Assembly: GCA_965202735.1 (NCBI GenBank)
Contig: OZ241844.1
Span: 4,587,762-4,651,761, forward strand
DNA length: 64,000 nt
Reading direction: 5' to 3'
Source: HK1 sp965202735
Lineage (GTDB): Bacteria > Pseudomonadota > Gammaproteobacteria > HK1
Below are positions 62,358-64,000 of the stretch, one piece after another (the stretch's first letter is position 1; each line of letters opens with the position of its first letter). Under the pieces are notes generated by a model. The model saw only the letters and a list, made by a program, of their open reading frames with translations. It ran no database searches and had not been told where the DNA came from. A program made the position numbers and the translations under genes.

Positions 62358-63112
62358 CGCCGTTCGATCCGGTCGCGGCGCTCGCACTCCCGTCCGATGC
62401 ATTCGTCGACCGCCGCATTCCCAGGACACTGCTTGTCGAGAACGGCGCATTTGCGACGGGAGACCGGCGATGCATCCGGGAAGGCGTCAAGGAGTTGAAA
62501 TGGATCGCAGCGCTCAAGCCGACGACCGTTGGCGTCGCCGCATACGCCGATGCAGAGCGCGAGTATGTCGAGATTGCCGTCCTGAAGCTTGAATTGCGTT
62601 CCGCCGCGCGCGGCGAACGCCTTGTCGATCTGGTTCACCGCGCCGTCCCGTACCCGGTGCTGCTGATCGCCTGTATGGATGGAACCCCGGAACTCTCGCT
62701 GGCCCACAAGCGCCGTTCGCTCAGCGAAGCAGGCAAGACCGTGATCGATGGTGCGATTGTTACCGCGCGGCTCCCTGATGAATGCTGCAACGGGTCATTG
62801 GGCCCCTTTCGCAAGGCCCTCGCCCTGGAACGCCAGCCTCGCGGAACCCTGAAGGATCTGTATCAGGGCTGGGTCGACGCGGTTCGGGCGTTCCAGGCGG
62901 CAGCGATTACGGGCGGCTTTCGTCTTTCCCCTACAGCGGCGGCGGCCTCCGGCCGGGCGGCGGCGCTGCGCGATTACTGGCGTCTCGGAAAGAGGATCGA
63001 GACTCTACTTTCCGTTGCAGACAAGGAGACGCAGATGAGCCGCCGGGCCGAAATGAACATGGAGCTGGCGCGTCTGCGCGCGGACCGCGCCGCGGCACGC
63101 GATCGACTGTAA
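62354..63112 (+). CDS. DUF4391-type protein
   Basis: This 252-residue protein resembles the DUF4391 family that is repeatedly found between a helicase gene and a type III-like methyltransferase gene. It begins MTPFDPVAALALPSDAFVD, has a central alpha/beta region (YVEIAVLKLELRSAARGERL) and a helical, basic C-terminus (MSRRAEMNMELARLRADR). Its biochemical role is not known. It starts at the ATGA overlap with the helicase, and the methyltransferase follows 13 bases later. Confidence 0.82.
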   Translation: MTPFDPVAALALPSDAFVDRRIPRTLLVENGAFATGDRRCIREGVKELKWIAALKPTTVGVAAYADAEREYVEIAVLKLELRSAARGERLVDLVHRAVPYPVLLIACMDGTPELSLAHKRRSLSEAGKTVIDGAIVTARLPDECCNGSLGPFRKALALERQPRGTLKDLYQGWVDAVRAFQAAAITGGFRLSPTAAAASGRAAALRDYWRLGKRIETLLSVADKETQMSRRAEMNMELARLRADRAAARDRL

Positions 63113-63125
63113 AGCGAGAGGCCCC

Positions 63126-64000
63126 ATGAAAAAGATCCTCCCCGGCGATCCCGAGACCTGCTCCGCGGATGTTCTTGCCGAGAATCTCGATCATCTGAAG
63201 ACCCTGTTTCCCGAAGCATTCAGCGAGGGAAAGGTGGATTTCGAGGTGCTGCGGCAGCTTCTCGGCGATGCCGTGGACGATGGCGAGGAGAGATACGGTC
63301 TCACATGGCACGGCAAACGCCGTGCGCGGCAACTTGCGCTCACGCCCTCGGCCGGCACGCTGCGCCCCTGCCCCGAGGATAGCGTCGACTGGGACACGAC
63401 GCAGAATTTGATGATCGAGGGCGACAATCTGGAAGTTCTGAAGCTTCTGCAAAAGTGTTATTCTGGAAAGGTTGATTTGATTTATATAGATCCTCCTTAC
63501 AATACCGGCAAGGATTTTGTATATCCGGATGACTACCACGACAGTATCGGAAACTATCTGGCGTTGACAGGGCAGACTGACAGAGAGAATGGAAAGCTCT
63601 CATCGAATACGGAAACCTCTGGTCGCTTTCACACCGATTGGTTGAATATGATGTATCCACGCCTTAAATTGGCACGTAACCTACTTCGAGACAACGGCCT
63701 AATCTTTGTCAATATTGATGACGGTGAGTCGGCACAATTAAAACTCTTGATGTCAGAAATCTTTGGAGAAGAAAATTTTTTAGCATCTATTTCTTGGGAA
63801 AAGAGATATACTAGAAGCAACAATGCTCGTCTTTTTTACTCACTTAAGGATACGCTTATTTCTTTCCGAAAATCGCAATCAGTCAACCTCCTTCGCGAAG
63901 CGCGTGGCGAGAAGCAACGATCAATATACTCCAATCCCGATAACGACACCCGCGGTGATTGGACAAGTTCGTCTTACGTCAATCCTGCAACCAAAGAACA
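63126..64000 (+). CDS. Type III-like site-specific adenine methyltransferase (Mod), truncated by window end
   Basis: The first 291 codons are visible. The N-terminal 100 residues are GC-rich and conserved (LKTLFPEAFSEGKVDFEVLR). Then come LMIEGDNLEVLKLLQK and LIYIDPPYNTGKDFVYPDDY, the DPPY catalytic motif of N6-adenine methyltransferases of the beta class, followed by WLNMMYPRLKLARNLL and the start of the target-recognition region. From about 63440 onward the base composition drops sharply inside the gene, indicating recombination. A restriction subunit (Res) would be expected beyond the window. Confidence 0.9.
   Translation, partial: MKKILPGDPETCSADVLAENLDHLKTLFPEAFSEGKVDFEVLRQLLGDAVDDGEERYGLTWHGKRRARQLALTPSAGTLRPCPEDSVDWDTTQNLMIEGDNLEVLKLLQKCYSGKVDLIYIDPPYNTGKDFVYPDDYHDSIGNYLALTGQTDRENGKLSSNTETSGRFHTDWLNMMYPRLKLARNLLRDNGLIFVNIDDGESAQLKLLMSEIFGEENFLASISWEKRYTRSNNARLFYSLKDTLISFRKSQSVNLLREARGEKQRSIYSNPDNDTRGDWTSSSYVNPATKE

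Overview
The window is high-GC DNA (most genes read in GC-rich codons, GTG starts are frequent, ATGA/GTGA stop-start overlaps are common). It carries many ABC importers for amino acids and polyamine-like ligands, a complete branched-chain amino acid operon, ureide-type catabolism genes, several Fe(II)/2-oxoglutarate oxygenases and a type I-G CRISPR effector operon. This suits a nutritionally versatile, possibly host-associated or marine bacterium, most likely a proteobacterium (perhaps alphaproteobacterial). That placement is inference: there is no rRNA or other marker gene here. I saw no tRNA, rRNA or CRISPR array.

Layout. 1-1361 and 8939-12423 hold an amino-acid ABC transporter locus (binding protein end, permease, M14-type deacylase, ATPase, Rieske oxygenase). 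It is split by a lower-GC island (1362-8938) of five translationally coupled genes: a ParB-like protein, a PD-(D/E)XK-like protein, a SNF2 helicase, a second ParB-like protein and a radical-SAM enzyme. The first ParB gene is broken by an ISKra4-type element with an 11-bp target duplication; removing the element restores its frame exactly. 12424-15511 is a tandemly expanded miniature transposable element that was itself split by a complete IS66 element. 15512-21442 is a livKHMGF operon. 21672-25978 holds an AAA-ATPase/nuclease gene and a 2.5-kb IS1595-family transposon whose cargo looks like a small restriction-modification module. 26100-33947 is a type I-G CRISPR effector operon (cas3, csx17, csb1, csb2) without adaptation genes or array.

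34195-44020 combines a hydantoin-racemase-type protein, a PotABCD-type importer, a PuuE-type deacetylase, an ureidoglycine-glyoxylate-type aminotransferase, a zinc-ribbon protein and a GrdB-like gene with an in-frame TGA. That TGA is followed at once by a strong hairpin, so it is best read as a selenocysteine codon. 44386-56845 is metabolic: an alanine/glycine symporter, an arginine-deiminase-like enzyme, a decayed toxin-antitoxin pair, a 2-keto-4-pentenoate-hydratase-type enzyme, ArgC, a metallo-beta-lactamase-fold protein, two PhyH-type oxygenases, an amidase and a frameshifted SAF-type dehydrogenase. 57502-58191 encodes a site-2-protease-like protein. 58460-64000 is a second defence locus: a RHH/PIN toxin-antitoxin pair coupled by ATGA overlaps to a SNF2-type helicase and a DUF4391 protein, then a type III-like DNA methyltransferase running off the window end.

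Three families of roughly 110-145-bp MITE-like repeats (A: four loci; B: two; C: three) lie between genes, most with 9-11-bp target duplications still visible. The strongest leads for something new are the ParB/SNF2/radical-SAM island, the IS1595 transposon with restriction-modification-like cargo, the selenoprotein, and the toxin-antitoxin-coupled helicase/methyltransferase operon.
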